DNA of 64,000 nt from Capnocytophaga haemolytica (GCF_001553545.1 NZ_CP014227.1:2090501-2154500), one strand, 5' to 3'; shown: positions 51,274 to 60,139, counted from the first letter of the stretch. A program made the numbers and translations. The notes: generated from the sequence alone by a model not told the origin.

Positions 51274-53502
51274 ATGGAAAACCAAATACTAACATTAATA
51301 AACCATACCAACAGAAATGTATTCCTCACAGGAAAAGCTGGTACAGGGAAAACAACTTTGTTGCATAAGATCATCCGCACCAGCTACAAGAACACAATTG
51401 TTGTAGCCCCCAGTGGCATTGCAGCCCTCAACGCTGGTGGCGTAACCATCCATTCCTTCTTCCAACTGCCCTTTGCCGCCTTCCTGCCCACCCTATCTTC
51501 TCCCCCTATTGTCAGTGAACATATTCGCTTCGAAAATCGCATTACCCTCAGAAAACACTTCAAAATGCACAAAAAAAAGCAACAAATCATACAAAATTTA
51601 GAGCTTTTAGTCATTGATGAAGTGAGTATGCTTCGTGCCGATGTGCTCGACGCAATGGACTATATACTACAATCTGTTCGCAAGAACCGTTTGCCTTTCG
51701 GAGGGGTACAAGTGCTTTTTATAGGCGATTTACTACAACTTCCTCCCGTTGTAAAACAAGAAGAATGGGAAATCCTCAAGCAATACTACTCAGGGATGTA
51801 CTTCTTCCAATCAAAAGTCGTAAACGGAAACCCACCTCTTTACATTGAATTAGATAAGATATACCGCCAATCCGACGCTAATTTTATCAACATTCTCAAC
51901 CACTTACGCGATAATCAACTCACCCAAGACGACCTGAGCCTCTTAGATAAATATGTACAACCCAACTTCAATGCCGAAACACATAGCGACTATATCACCC
52001 TTACCACCCACAATGCCAAAGCTGATGCTATCAACAGCAAAGAAATGGAGAAGCTCAAAACAAAAGCATTTCATTATGAAGCACATATAGCAGGTGACTT
52101 CCCCGAGTATCTCTATCCTATCGACAGAAACATTACCCTAAAAGAAGGTGCCAGAGTAATGTTCATAAAAAACGACCCCTCACCTGACCGCCTATTCTTC
52201 AACGGGAAAATGGGAACTATCACAGCACTTGAAAACGACGAAATTGTAGTGCAATTAGACGGTGAAGGCTCTATCAACGTCGAGCGATACGAGTGGGAAA
52301 ACATCCGTTACAAAATCAACGAAAATACCAAAGAAATTGAAGAGGAGCGATTAGGTACTTTCACACAATATCCCTTGCGATTGGCGTGGGCCATCACAGT
52401 GCACAAAAGCCAAGGACTCACTTTTGAAAAAGCCACCCTCGACCTGAAAAGCGTCTTCTCAGCTGGGCAGGCGTACGTTGCCTTCTCTCGTTTGCGCTCC
52501 TTAGAGGGATTAGTACTCCTCTCATCTATAAACTCTCAAGGCATCAATAATAGTGAAGAGGTAAAACGCTATGCCAACAATAAAGTCAGTGGAAAAGAAC
52601 TTACTAATGAGTATCATATAGGTAAAAAGCAATTCTTAGAGAACCTCCTTATCGACTGCTTCTCCTGGAATAAACTCTTAGAGCAATGGGTGTTACACGT
52701 CAGTAGCTACTCAGGTGATATCGGTAACAAAAATCTCTATAAGAGTTGGGCTATTGAGCAACTTGGTAAGGTAAGAGAACTGGCAACCATTGCTGAAAAG
52801 TTTACAAAACAACTGCAAAACTACTTTACATCTGATAATGATTTTAACTACATAGCCTCCAGATTTGAGAAAGCCTTTAACTATTTCTCACCTTTATTAG
52901 AAAATCTATGGTATGAAGTACTTCGCATTGATGCAGAAATTACCTACCATAAAAAAGTAAAACAATTCAAAGAGGAACTAAAAGAGCTTGATTTCTCCAT
53001 CGCAGAAATTGTTAAAAAACTCTTTAAAACGCAACAAATCATCAACTTAGAAATAGAGCACAAACCCTTTAACAATACCCTTATAACTACCACAAAACTA
53101 ATAGAATTACATTCAAAAATAAGTAATAAAATCACTGAGCACCTAAAAACCAAACATCTATTTATCAATGAAACACCCACTAAGAAAACAGATAAAACAA
53201 CTAAAGAGAAAACTTCCACTTATGAAACAACACTACAACTTTGGAAAGAAAGTAAAGATATCACAACTGTAGCAAATGCTCGAACACTCACTGCTTCAAC
53301 TATTTATAAACATATAAGTAAACTTATTGAAGAAGGAAAAATAAACATTGAGGAAGTCCTCTCTCAGGAAGCTATCTCAGAACTTAATCACATTTTTAGC
53401 CAAGCAGAAGAACTAAGCCTACAAAGTGCTTATGATAGTTCTAATGAAAAATACACTTGGGATGAACTCCGCTTATTTAAAGCTCACTTGCTAAAAAAAT
53501 AA
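51274..53502 (+). CDS. PIF1-like helicase with C-terminal RecQ-type helix-turn-helix domain
   Basis: The 742-residue SF1B helicase has Walker A FLTGKAGTGKTT, Walker B LLVIDEVSMLRADVLD, FIGDLLQLPPV (motif III), and C-terminal UvrD-like motif AITVHKSQGLTFEKATLDL with VAFSRLRSLEGLVLL. The C terminus (STYETTLQLWKESKDITTVA; TIYKHISKLIEEGKINIEEV) matches the HTH_40 domain found on RecQ. It likely acts in replication or repair of structured DNA. I start at ATG 51274; a TTG at 51241 lies in the -7 box. Confidence 0.87.
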   Translation: MENQILTLINHTNRNVFLTGKAGTGKTTLLHKIIRTSYKNTIVVAPSGIAALNAGGVTIHSFFQLPFAAFLPTLSSPPIVSEHIRFENRITLRKHFKMHKKKQQIIQNLELLVIDEVSMLRADVLDAMDYILQSVRKNRLPFGGVQVLFIGDLLQLPPVVKQEEWEILKQYYSGMYFFQSKVVNGNPPLYIELDKIYRQSDANFINILNHLRDNQLTQDDLSLLDKYVQPNFNAETHSDYITLTTHNAKADAINSKEMEKLKTKAFHYEAHIAGDFPEYLYPIDRNITLKEGARVMFIKNDPSPDRLFFNGKMGTITALENDEIVVQLDGEGSINVERYEWENIRYKINENTKEIEEERLGTFTQYPLRLAWAITVHKSQGLTFEKATLDLKSVFSAGQAYVAFSRLRSLEGLVLLSSINSQGINNSEEVKRYANNKVSGKELTNEYHIGKKQFLENLLIDCFSWNKLLEQWVLHVSSYSGDIGNKNLYKSWAIEQLGKVRELATIAEKFTKQLQNYFTSDNDFNYIASRFEKAFNYFSPLLENLWYEVLRIDAEITYHKKVKQFKEELKELDFSIAEIVKKLFKTQQIINLEIEHKPFNNTLITTTKLIELHSKISNKITEHLKTKHLFINETPTKKTDKTTKEKTSTYETTLQLWKESKDITTVANARTLTASTIYKHISKLIEEGKINIEEVLSQEAISELNHIFSQAEELSLQSAYDSSNEKYTWDELRLFKAHLLKK

Positions 53503-53506
53503 AAAA

Positions 53507-53530
53507 GGCTGAGAACAAATCTCAGCCCTC
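53507..53530. terminator. Bidirectional terminator
   Basis: GGCTGAGA (53507-53514) with TCTCAGCC (53520-53527) between convergent genes; on the minus strand it is followed by TTTTTT. Confidence 0.85.
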
Positions 53531-53551
53531 AACATTATGAAATCAAGCTAA

Positions 53552-54052
53552 TTAGAATCTGTAAGTAACCCCAGCTTTAATACCTCCTGAACTAATTGAG
53601 TTATTAAACTCTATAAAAGGTTCAGCGTTCACAGCAAAGTTATTTGTAAAGAAATAACGGGCTCCTGTTTGAATACGAAATGCCACTGCTGAGTCATAAT
53701 AAGGATGTCTTTTATCATCGTCATTACTCCAAGAATAATAACCTAAGCTAAGCCCTCCATAGAAATCCACATTTGAAGGGATGGCTCTGATATGCTCTGC
53801 AAAGTGATAATCACCACGTGTTAAGAACCCAAAGTTAGTATAATTAGTACTGTCATACGACTTCGTACGGAATAAAAGCTCCGCACCCACTGAAATATTA
53901 TAGCCAACTCCAAAGTCAACTCCTGCGTAAATAATAGGAGACCCCATACCAGAAACCCCTAATCCACCATTGATTTGCACCTCACCTGAATCTTGCGCTG
54001 AGGCTGTTGCTATTCCTAAGAATAGACCGAAAAGTAAAATAATTTTTTTCAT
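53552..54052 (-). CDS. Small outer-membrane beta-barrel protein
   Basis: A 166-residue protein with signal peptide (MKKIILLFGLFLGIATASAQ) and alternating strands of an eight-stranded OmpX/OmpW-like barrel, ending in the outer-membrane signature GVTYRF with terminal Phe. The function is unknown. It has its own promoter and is followed by a terminator. Confidence 0.82.
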   Translation of the reverse strand: MKKIILLFGLFLGIATASAQDSGEVQINGGLGVSGMGSPIIYAGVDFGVGYNISVGAELLFRTKSYDSTNYTNFGFLTRGDYHFAEHIRAIPSNVDFYGGLSLGYYSWSNDDDKRHPYYDSAVAFRIQTGARYFFTNNFAVNAEPFIEFNNSISSGGIKAGVTYRF

Positions 54053-54082
54053 TCTTTATTACTATTAATTTGTTTAACAGTG

Positions 54083-54113
54083 CAAAGGTACACATAAAAT
54101 TATATATAGCAAA
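54083..54113 (-). promoter_or_regulatory. Promoter of the small beta-barrel gene
   Basis: On the minus strand TTTG (54113-54110), 19 bases, TACCTTTG (54090-54083). Confidence 0.72.
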
Positions 54114-54117
54114 AAAA

Positions 54118-54145
54118 AGACACATATTTTTCTATGTGTCTCTTT
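54118..54145 (-). terminator. Terminator of the ExbB-ExbD operon
   Basis: AGACACATA (54118-54126) with TATGTGTCT (54133-54141) followed on the minus strand by TTTTTTT. Confidence 0.82.
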
Positions 54146-54168
54146 TATTATTTTAGAAAGCTCGTAAT

Positions 54169-54648
54169 TTACTGTTGATTAAGAGGAGAACCTTCTCGAG
54201 TGATATAAGTTAATTTTAAAGCATTTACATCTTGTAATTTCTCACGAATATCACTTACAAGCCCCATATTTGTGTCTGCATCTACTTTCAAAGCTGTCAT
54301 AAATACATCTCGAAGTTCTTCACGAATTCCGTCTTTATATTTCAAAATATAAGGACCTACTTCTGAAACATCAATGAATCTATCATTCACTTGAATTTTG
54401 GCATACTCACCAAACTTAGCTTGGTATTTAGGAAGAGGTTTCCCCGCATAAATATAAACTACAGGGTCTTTCTTATCCAATTTCTGTACTTGGTCTGCGG
54501 AAGGCAGCTTATTCTGAACCATCAAATCACTATCTTTTGATTCCGTTACTGTCATAAAGAAAAACAAAAGCATAAAAATAATGTCAGGCAAAGATGACGT
54601 TGAAATAGCTGGTACCTCACCACTTTTCTTTTTTGTAAATTTTGACAT
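54169..54648 (-). CDS. exbD: ExbD/TolR-family protein (second copy)
   Basis: The 159-residue protein has a short cytoplasmic N terminus, one membrane helix (about 20-38) containing the family's membrane aspartate in STSSLPDIIFMLLFFFM and a periplasmic region that ends in ITREGSPLNQQ. ExbD passes proton-motive force with ExbB to TonB-type partners. It is the last gene of the operon, 13 bases after the first ExbD gene. Confidence 0.9.
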   Translation of the reverse strand: MSKFTKKKSGEVPAISTSSLPDIIFMLLFFFMTVTESKDSDLMVQNKLPSADQVQKLDKKDPVVYIYAGKPLPKYQAKFGEYAKIQVNDRFIDVSEVGPYILKYKDGIREELRDVFMTALKVDADTNMGLVSDIREKLQDVNALKLTYITREGSPLNQQ

Positions 54649-54661
54649 ATTATTCTATATT

Positions 54662-55276
54662 TTAGTTCTTTTTAGGTGCAGTTTCTAACAATTTCCTTGG
54701 GAATAACTCTTGTAATTTTAGAATCTTAGGTTCCAAAGCTTCCTTACGAGCCTTAGGCGTTCTCGCAGCATTAAATTCAGCCTCTATTTCTACATAAGGC
54801 ACTTCATTTGGATACAGACGTTTACGCTCACGCTCGCGCAACTCATTATAGGCAGCAATCAATTCATTCTGTACTGCTATATAAGTCTTATAAGATGTTT
54901 CGCGGTCGTTACGCAATGAAATGACAGCCTTATCTGGATTATCTGATGATAATGGGTTCCTTGCTCCTCTACAGTGTGCACAGGTACCATCTCCATTATT
55001 ATCCAAGAAATCAAGAGCTGTTTGCTTAACATCCTTTAATTCCTTTACTTGGTTATTTATTAGTAACTGATTGTACTTATTCACTACCACAACCAATACG
55101 TTTTTCTCTTTAACAGGTGGTGGTGGCGGTGCGTTTTCAGGTTGTTTAGGAGGTAATTTTACAGAAATCCCTGAATTGCTTTCAATTGTTGTTGTTACCA
55201 AGAAGAATATCAGCAACAAGAATGCTATGTCAGCCATAGACCCCGCATTAACCTCTGGTATTGAACGTTTTGACAT
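54662..55276 (-). CDS. exbD: ExbD/TolR-family protein with a CxxC insert
   Basis: The 204-residue protein has one membrane helix with the proton-carrying aspartate (GSMADIAFLLLIFFLVTTT), a Pro-rich linker (PPKQPENAPPPPPVKEK) that could cross the peptidoglycan, and a periplasmic domain with DNNGDGTCAHCRGARNP, a CxxC pair absent from E. coli ExbD. The family form with CxxC also occurs in other Bacteroidota in my memory; its role is unknown. It lies in an ExbB-x-ExbD-ExbD operon. Confidence 0.9.
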   Translation of the reverse strand: MSKRSIPEVNAGSMADIAFLLLIFFLVTTTIESNSGISVKLPPKQPENAPPPPPVKEKNVLVVVVNKYNQLLINNQVKELKDVKQTALDFLDNNGDGTCAHCRGARNPLSSDNPDKAVISLRNDRETSYKTYIAVQNELIAAYNELRERERKRLYPNEVPYVEIEAEFNAARTPKARKEALEPKILKLQELFPRKLLETAPKKN

Positions 55277-55280
55277 AATT

Positions 55281-55682
55281 TTATCTCATTAGTGCTTTTT
55301 TAACATTAGCCGCTACTAAAGCTCCAACAGCCACAAGCGCTAATATATAAAAAGCGATTAAACCTGCACCTACCCACTTCTCTGTTGCATCATTCCCTGA
55401 TGAGAAAACATATGAAAGAAGAAGAATAACAATAAAACCTCCTGTGTAGATAAGTGTTTTTTTCAATGCTTTAGGCGATGCTAAGATATTTATCAATGCT
55501 GATACTACAACTGCTATTATTGCAATAGCCAATAGCACATACATAAGGATAAATAACCATTGCAACGAAGCATTATTCATAAATTCTTGTACTGATTGCG
55601 CATCTGACATTGAGAGCACAAGCCACAAAATCACTGAAATAGCCCCTAAAGCAAGTGCTCCATATTTTGCTATTTTATACAT
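55281..55682 (-). CDS. Four-helix membrane protein of the ExbB-ExbD operon
   Basis: The 133-residue protein has membrane segments near residues 7-25, 43-65, 77-93 and 107-128 and little else. I do not recognise a family. Its place between exbB (27 bases upstream) and exbD (4 bases downstream) suggests that it is an accessory subunit of the energising complex in this lineage. Confidence 0.75.
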   Translation of the reverse strand: MYKIAKYGALALGAISVILWLVLSMSDAQSVQEFMNNASLQWLFILMYVLLAIAIIAVVVSALINILASPKALKKTLIYTGGFIVILLLSYVFSSGNDATEKWVGAGLIAFYILALVAVGALVAANVKKALMR

Positions 55683-55709
55683 AATTAATTTTCTTAAAAG
55701 GTGATTGAA

Positions 55710-56444
55710 TTATCTAACTTTCTTTGCTACCAATAGGTCAATTAACGAGATTGAAGCATCTTCCATATCATTCACAATCGCATCAACCTTAGCGATAATG
55801 TAGTTATAGAACACTTGAAGAATCATCGCAACAATCAAACCAAATACTGTAGTAAGCAGGGCAACCTTAATATCACCCGCAATCAATGACGCATCCAACC
55901 CACCAGCTGAACTGATCTTGTCGAACGCTTGAATCATACCAATTACCGTACCCATAAACCCTAACATCGGAGCAATAGAGATAAATAGAGAAATCCAAGA
56001 AATGTTTTTCTCTAACAGACCCATCTGTACACCTCCATAAGATACTACTGATTTTTCAACCATATCAATACCTTCTGCTGAACGGTCTAACCCCTGATAG
56101 AAGATAGAAGCTACAGGACCTCTCGTGTTACGACACACTTCTTTAGCCCCCTCAATACCTTTAGTATCTAAAGCTGTTTCAATTTCTGAAAGCAACTTCT
56201 TAGAGTTGGTTGTTGCCATATTCAAATAGATAATTCTTTCAATAGCAATTGCCAAACCAAGAATTAAGCACAATAGGATCGGTGCCATATACGCTGGACC
56301 ACCCTCAATAAAACGCTCTTTAAACATTTGGTGGAACGAAGTATCTGATGCTGTTCCCCCCATTGCTGCATCTTGAGCGCTAGCCATAGCGACGTTCAAA
56401 ATTAACATTGCTACAAGAAGTAGCTTAGATGACATTTTTTTCAT
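55710..56444 (-). CDS. exbB: MotA/TolQ/ExbB proton channel family protein
   Basis: The 244-residue protein has a signal-like first helix (LLVAMLILNVAMASAQD), then the MotA_ExbB domain with helices near 55-75, 150-175 and 190-215 and the signature SIAPMLGFMGTVIGMIQAF. It forms the pentameric channel around ExbD that powers TonB-dependent transport. The N-terminal extension before the first family helix is common in Bacteroidota. It leads the operon with two ExbD genes; no TonB gene is nearby. Confidence 0.93.
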   Translation of the reverse strand: MKKMSSKLLLVAMLILNVAMASAQDAAMGGTASDTSFHQMFKERFIEGGPAYMAPILLCLILGLAIAIERIIYLNMATTNSKKLLSEIETALDTKGIEGAKEVCRNTRGPVASIFYQGLDRSAEGIDMVEKSVVSYGGVQMGLLEKNISWISLFISIAPMLGFMGTVIGMIQAFDKISSAGGLDASLIAGDIKVALLTTVFGLIVAMILQVFYNYIIAKVDAIVNDMEDASISLIDLLVAKKVR

Positions 56445-56513
56445 TTGTTTAATCTTTTAAATTGTTAGTTAATAATTTAATTTAATGTTTATAAATAATT
56501 TAATTCTTCGAAG

Positions 56514-56601
56514 CAGAGAGGAAGGGATTCGAACCCTCGATACGCTTTTGACGTATATACACTTTCCAGGCGTACTCCTTCAACCACTCGGACACCTCTC
56601 T
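56514..56601 (-). tRNA. tRNA-Ser, anticodon GGA
   Basis: On the minus strand: acceptor AGAGAGG with CCTCTCT and discriminator G; anticodon stem TACGC/GTGTA, loop CTGGAAA giving T33 and anticodon GGA; a long variable arm typical of serine; T arm with GGTTCGAATCC. The length is 88 bases. Confidence 0.93.
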
Positions 56602-56613
56602 ATTTCTAACGGA

Positions 56614-56645
56614 CAAAGTAACGAATATTTTTTTTACCTACCAAA
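56614..56645 (-). promoter_or_regulatory. Promoter of tRNA-Ser
   Basis: On the minus strand TTTG (56645-56642), 20 bases, TTACTTTG (56621-56614, one base off consensus), 12 bases before the tRNA. Confidence 0.6.
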
Positions 56646-56664
56646 TTTTTTTCATAAAATTTTA

Positions 56665-57693
56665 TTAAATTTCTCCTGCTATACTCTCCTTATACTTGAT
56701 TTTGAACTCCTTAGATGAAATATTTTTTTTAAGAAAAATCATTAATTTTACAATTGCCGACTCACTTGTGATGTCTTTTCCTCCTATAACTCCCATCCTT
56801 TTTAAGGCTTCGCTAGCTTCATATTTCCCCAAAATCACACTTCCTCCCGAACATTGCGTCACATTCACAATGTGTACACCACGGTCAATAGCCTCTTTTA
56901 CAACATCTAAAAACCATTGCTGCGTAGGGGCATTTCCCGACCCAAAAGTTTCTAATACCACTCCTTTTAAAGTAGGAATACTCAGCATCGCCCTGAGAGT
57001 TACCTCCGTAATACCTGGGAAAAGCTTTATTATAGCCACATCTTGATCAAACTCCTTCCATACCTTCAATGTAGCATTTCTCTTTCGAGGCAATAAATAC
57101 TCCTTCCACACCTTTAAATGCACACCACTTTCCGCCAATGTAGGGTAGTTCATTGAGGCAAACGCCTGAAAATGTTCTGCATTAATCTTCGTAGTGCGAT
57201 TACCTCTATATAGCTTATACTCAAAATACAAACACACCTCCTGAATTACTGCCTCCCCATTCTCCTTCATTCCCGCCAACTGTATGGACGTAATCAAATT
57301 CTCCTTAGCATCCGTACGTAAATCTCCAATAGGCAATTGCGACCCTGTAAAAATCACAGGCTTCGTAAGCCCTTCCAGCATAAAACTCAGTGCCGAAGCC
57401 GAATAGCTCATCGTATCACTACCATGAAGCACCACGAACCCATCATAGCTATCGTAATGCTGCTCAATCATCTCAGCAATATCCACCCAATGCTGAGGGT
57501 TCATATCTGAGGAATCAATAGCCTTCTCAAACGATACTGTTTCAATCACACAATCCAAATGTGAAAGCTCAGGGATGCGGTCATAGATATACTCAAACTT
57601 AAAAGCACGGAGAGCCCCCGTCTTATAGTCCTTCATCATCCCGATCGTACCTCCTGTGTATATCAACAGCACCCTTGGTTTATCTACTTCCAT
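56665..57693 (-). CDS. ansA: Type I L-asparaginase
   Basis: The 342-residue cytoplasmic enzyme has IYTGGTIGMM (first catalytic Thr), VVLHGSDTMSYSASAL (second Thr-Asp) and SQLPIGDLRTDAKENL. It hydrolyses asparagine to aspartate and ammonia. It overlaps the acyltransferase gene upstream by 14 bases, so the two are cotranscribed. Confidence 0.93.
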   Translation of the reverse strand: MEVDKPRVLLIYTGGTIGMMKDYKTGALRAFKFEYIYDRIPELSHLDCVIETVSFEKAIDSSDMNPQHWVDIAEMIEQHYDSYDGFVVLHGSDTMSYSASALSFMLEGLTKPVIFTGSQLPIGDLRTDAKENLITSIQLAGMKENGEAVIQEVCLYFEYKLYRGNRTTKINAEHFQAFASMNYPTLAESGVHLKVWKEYLLPRKRNATLKVWKEFDQDVAIIKLFPGITEVTLRAMLSIPTLKGVVLETFGSGNAPTQQWFLDVVKEAIDRGVHIVNVTQCSGGSVILGKYEASEALKRMGVIGGKDITSESAIVKLMIFLKKNISSKEFKIKYKESIAGEI

Positions 57694-58840
57694 TTTCCTT
57701 ATTCTTTACGGGGTTAGAATACATTTCTAAGAACTTTTCTTGCGATAGATTACTTTCATTAGCCCTATTGCTCAAGCGACGTTCAAATTGCCGATATTCT
57801 TTCTCATTATAGAAATCCTTATATATAGAGGTGTGGTACAACATATCATACGCAATATAATTTGCTGGGAAAAGTTTGTATTGCTGATGTATTGACCTAT
57901 CCAAGCACTCCGCCAAAGCCTGCAACTGCTTATTGATGTGCGTGTGTTCAGCCTCTATAGCATCCATCTCAGCTCCCAAAGGCTGTCCCACAGAGATATG
58001 CACCCTCCCCTTTTGACCGAGCAACCCCTGAATAATATTGTTAAAGTCCTCCTGACTGTCCTTCTTATAATCCACACCATAGTGCTCTGCCAATAGCACA
58101 GGCAGCTTCATCGCGTCGGTAGGGTCAAATTCATACGAAATAGCCATCGGCACAATATGCAACTGCTTCAAATACTGCAAAGGCGATATCCCCTCAGGCG
58201 TATTGAGTGAAAGCATCTTCAGCACCCCCTGCTGCGTGCGGTCATCTCCGTTCTTCGTGCGACCCTCGCGCTGCGCAATCCACACATTGCGGTGTTGCGA
58301 AGTAATACAATCGTAAATATACTCCGACACCAAGCGCGAATGTTCCAGCGCCTCACGTGGTGGCAAACTCCTATAAATGATAATATTGCGATTGAGCATC
58401 GCTAATATCTTCAAGTACTTCTTCTTTAGCAGATTATCACCCATAGCCGAAGCCGTCATCTCCAAGCCATTGTTGTAAAGCGCAAGATTCAGCAAAGAGG
58501 TGTCAAGAACAATATCACGATGGTTGGAAATAAAAACGTACGCGTGGTGAGGATCTAAATCTAAAAAACCCTCCCACGTAAAATTAGTAATACTCTTCTC
58601 TATTGCCTTTGTAACGACATTTACCATTATATTTACCTGAAAGTCAGATACCTTCTTACAGGCAAGCAACTTAGCCTGCTGCTCTTCCTCGCTGCACTCA
58701 GGGAAGGTGTACGCCAACATTGCCTTTATCAAAGGGCTATCTTTGATTTCGTACAATGCCCCCAACACCTCATCGTCGTAAAAAGGGCGTATCGACTTGT
58801 ATTTATCCTCCATTACGCTCTCTATTTTAAGCACTGCCAT
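57680..58840 (-). CDS. Acylglycerol-phosphate-type acyltransferase
   Basis: The 386-residue protein has the acyltransferase block I FISNHRDIVLDTSLL (NHxxxxD) and a later FPANYIAYDMLY segment. The core fits PlsC/GPAT-like enzymes that acylate glycerol phosphates for membrane lipids; it is longer than PlsC (about 245) and lacks clear transmembrane helices, so it is probably a peripheral membrane enzyme. The acceptor is uncertain. Confidence 0.82.
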   Translation of the reverse strand: MAVLKIESVMEDKYKSIRPFYDDEVLGALYEIKDSPLIKAMLAYTFPECSEEEQQAKLLACKKVSDFQVNIMVNVVTKAIEKSITNFTWEGFLDLDPHHAYVFISNHRDIVLDTSLLNLALYNNGLEMTASAMGDNLLKKKYLKILAMLNRNIIIYRSLPPREALEHSRLVSEYIYDCITSQHRNVWIAQREGRTKNGDDRTQQGVLKMLSLNTPEGISPLQYLKQLHIVPMAISYEFDPTDAMKLPVLLAEHYGVDYKKDSQEDFNNIIQGLLGQKGRVHISVGQPLGAEMDAIEAEHTHINKQLQALAECLDRSIHQQYKLFPANYIAYDMLYHTSIYKDFYNEKEYRQFERRLSNRANESNLSQEKFLEMYSNPVKNKENGSR

Positions 58841-58906
58841 ATCACACCCTCACTCGGCTGCATCCCTTAGGCAGTACCAACCTATCTATAGTTACCAAAT
58901 TTACGG

Positions 58907-58914
58907 CAAAGATA
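58907..58914 (-). promoter_or_regulatory. -7 box of the acyltransferase-ansA operon
   Basis: TATCTTTG on the minus strand (58914-58907), about 65 bases before the start; a weak TTG lies 16 bases upstream. Confidence 0.5.
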
Positions 58915-58938
58915 CAAAAAAGAAATGAAACAACAGCA

Positions 58939-59706
58939 TTATACACCAAAAATTTTCTCACTATTCTCCGTAGTGATACGCGCTACCTCCGCTTCCGAAA
59001 GCTCGTATATATCCGAGAGCTTCTTCATAACCTCCACAATATAAGCACTTTCGTTACGCTTTCCGCGATAAGGCACAGGGGCTAAGTAGGGGCTGTCTGT
59101 CTCCATTACGATATGCTCCAAAGGAATGCTTTTTAAGAACGTATCAATCTTACCATTCTTAAAAGTAACTACCCCGCCAATGCCCAGATGCAATCCATAA
59201 CCAATGGCACGATGCGCCTGCTCCTCTGTGCCTGTAAAGCAGTGAAATATGCCAAATAGCGACGCATCTCGCTCTTCTTCAAGCACTTCAAACACCTCGT
59301 CAAAGGCATTGCGACAGTGAATCACAATAGGCAAATGGTGGCGTTTTGCCAAACGTATCTGAGTGAGGAAAGCCTCTTGCTGCTCCTTTAAAAAGGTCGT
59401 ATCCCAGTAGAGGTCAATGCCTATTTCACCTATGGCGTAGCATTTGTACTGCTCCATTAATGCCTCGACGTGAGCGAGCTCTTCACGGTAGTTTTCCTTT
59501 ACGCTGCAAGGGTGTAGCCCGTTCATAAGAAACATATTCTCAGGGTATTGCTTCCACAGCGTGAGCATAGCCTCAGTATAGCTCGAATCGATAGCAGGGA
59601 GGAAAAAACGCGTAACCCCTGCGGCAAGCGCACGCTCAATCATCGCCTTGCGATCGCCGACGAACTGCTCACTGTAAAGATGTGTATGTGTATCTGTTAT
59701 AACCAT
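58939..59706 (-). CDS. tatD: TatD-family metal-dependent hydrolase
   Basis: The 255-residue TIM-barrel enzyme carries TDTHTHLYS at the N terminus, EIGIDLYWD, IHCRNAFDEV, HCFTG and METDSPYLAPVPYRGKRN, which supply the metal ligands. TatD enzymes are Mg-dependent 3'-5' DNases or D-aminoacyl-tRNA deacylase-like. It has its own promoter, followed upstream by the 11-bp repeat region. Confidence 0.93.
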   Translation of the reverse strand: MVITDTHTHLYSEQFVGDRKAMIERALAAGVTRFFLPAIDSSYTEAMLTLWKQYPENMFLMNGLHPCSVKENYREELAHVEALMEQYKCYAIGEIGIDLYWDTTFLKEQQEAFLTQIRLAKRHHLPIVIHCRNAFDEVFEVLEEERDASLFGIFHCFTGTEEQAHRAIGYGLHLGIGGVVTFKNGKIDTFLKSIPLEHIVMETDSPYLAPVPYRGKRNESAYIVEVMKKLSDIYELSEAEVARITTENSEKIFGV

Positions 59707-59729
59707 TCGTTACTGATATTATCCAGCGG

Positions 59730-59759
59730 CAAAGATACGTAAAAAATTCCAAAAACAAA
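59730..59759 (-). promoter_or_regulatory. Promoter of tatD
   Basis: On the minus strand TTTG (59759-59756), 18 bases, TATCTTTG (59737-59730). Confidence 0.6.
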
Positions 59760-59831
59760 GCAAATCGCAAAAAAAATGTATTTTTACTCTTTTCAATGAG
59801 GACTGCCGCGCTGCCATCAGTGGGGAAACAT

Positions 59832-59908
59832 AGGGAGCACTTGGGACTCACTTGGGGCTCACTTGGGATTCATAACGAAGTCAGAACGAAGTCAGAACGA
59901 ACTCAAAT
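59832..59908 (+). repeat. 11-bp repeat block, 7 units
   Basis: AGGGAGCACTT, GGGACTCACTT, GGGGCTCACTT, GGGATTCATAA, CGAAGTCAGAA, CGAAGTCAGAA, CGAACTCAAAT, exactly 11 bases apart over 77 bases. The first half matches the block at 9369-9412 (minus strand); the second half matches the CGAAC type of the blocks at 9206 and 19087. Confidence 0.92.
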
Positions 59909-60139
59909 AATTGGGATTTGCTTATTTTTGTGTGATTTTTTTCGCTCCGCAGGGGGGCTTTGTGCTTTTTTTGAAGAATGATTACTGGCACGCGGAGGCT
60001 GGTAAGGCGGAAAACCTTCGCTGCAAAGGTAATACATTTTTATTACGTAATCGCTATAAGGGCGTATTTTTTTTCATTCTCCTTATAGAAAGTTACTAAA
60101 CCACTGTGTAACAATCTATAAGGAGTTGCCTTTTCAATG

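Larger units (their letters stand above)
59707..60139. other. 433-bp intergenic region upstream of tatD
   Basis: It holds the tatD promoter, a 77-bp 11-mer array (59832-59908) and, further out, a lone TACCTTTG on the minus strand (60031-60024) with no matching -33 and no gene directly after it; the sequence between (59910-60020) shows nothing I can name. Confidence 0.7.
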
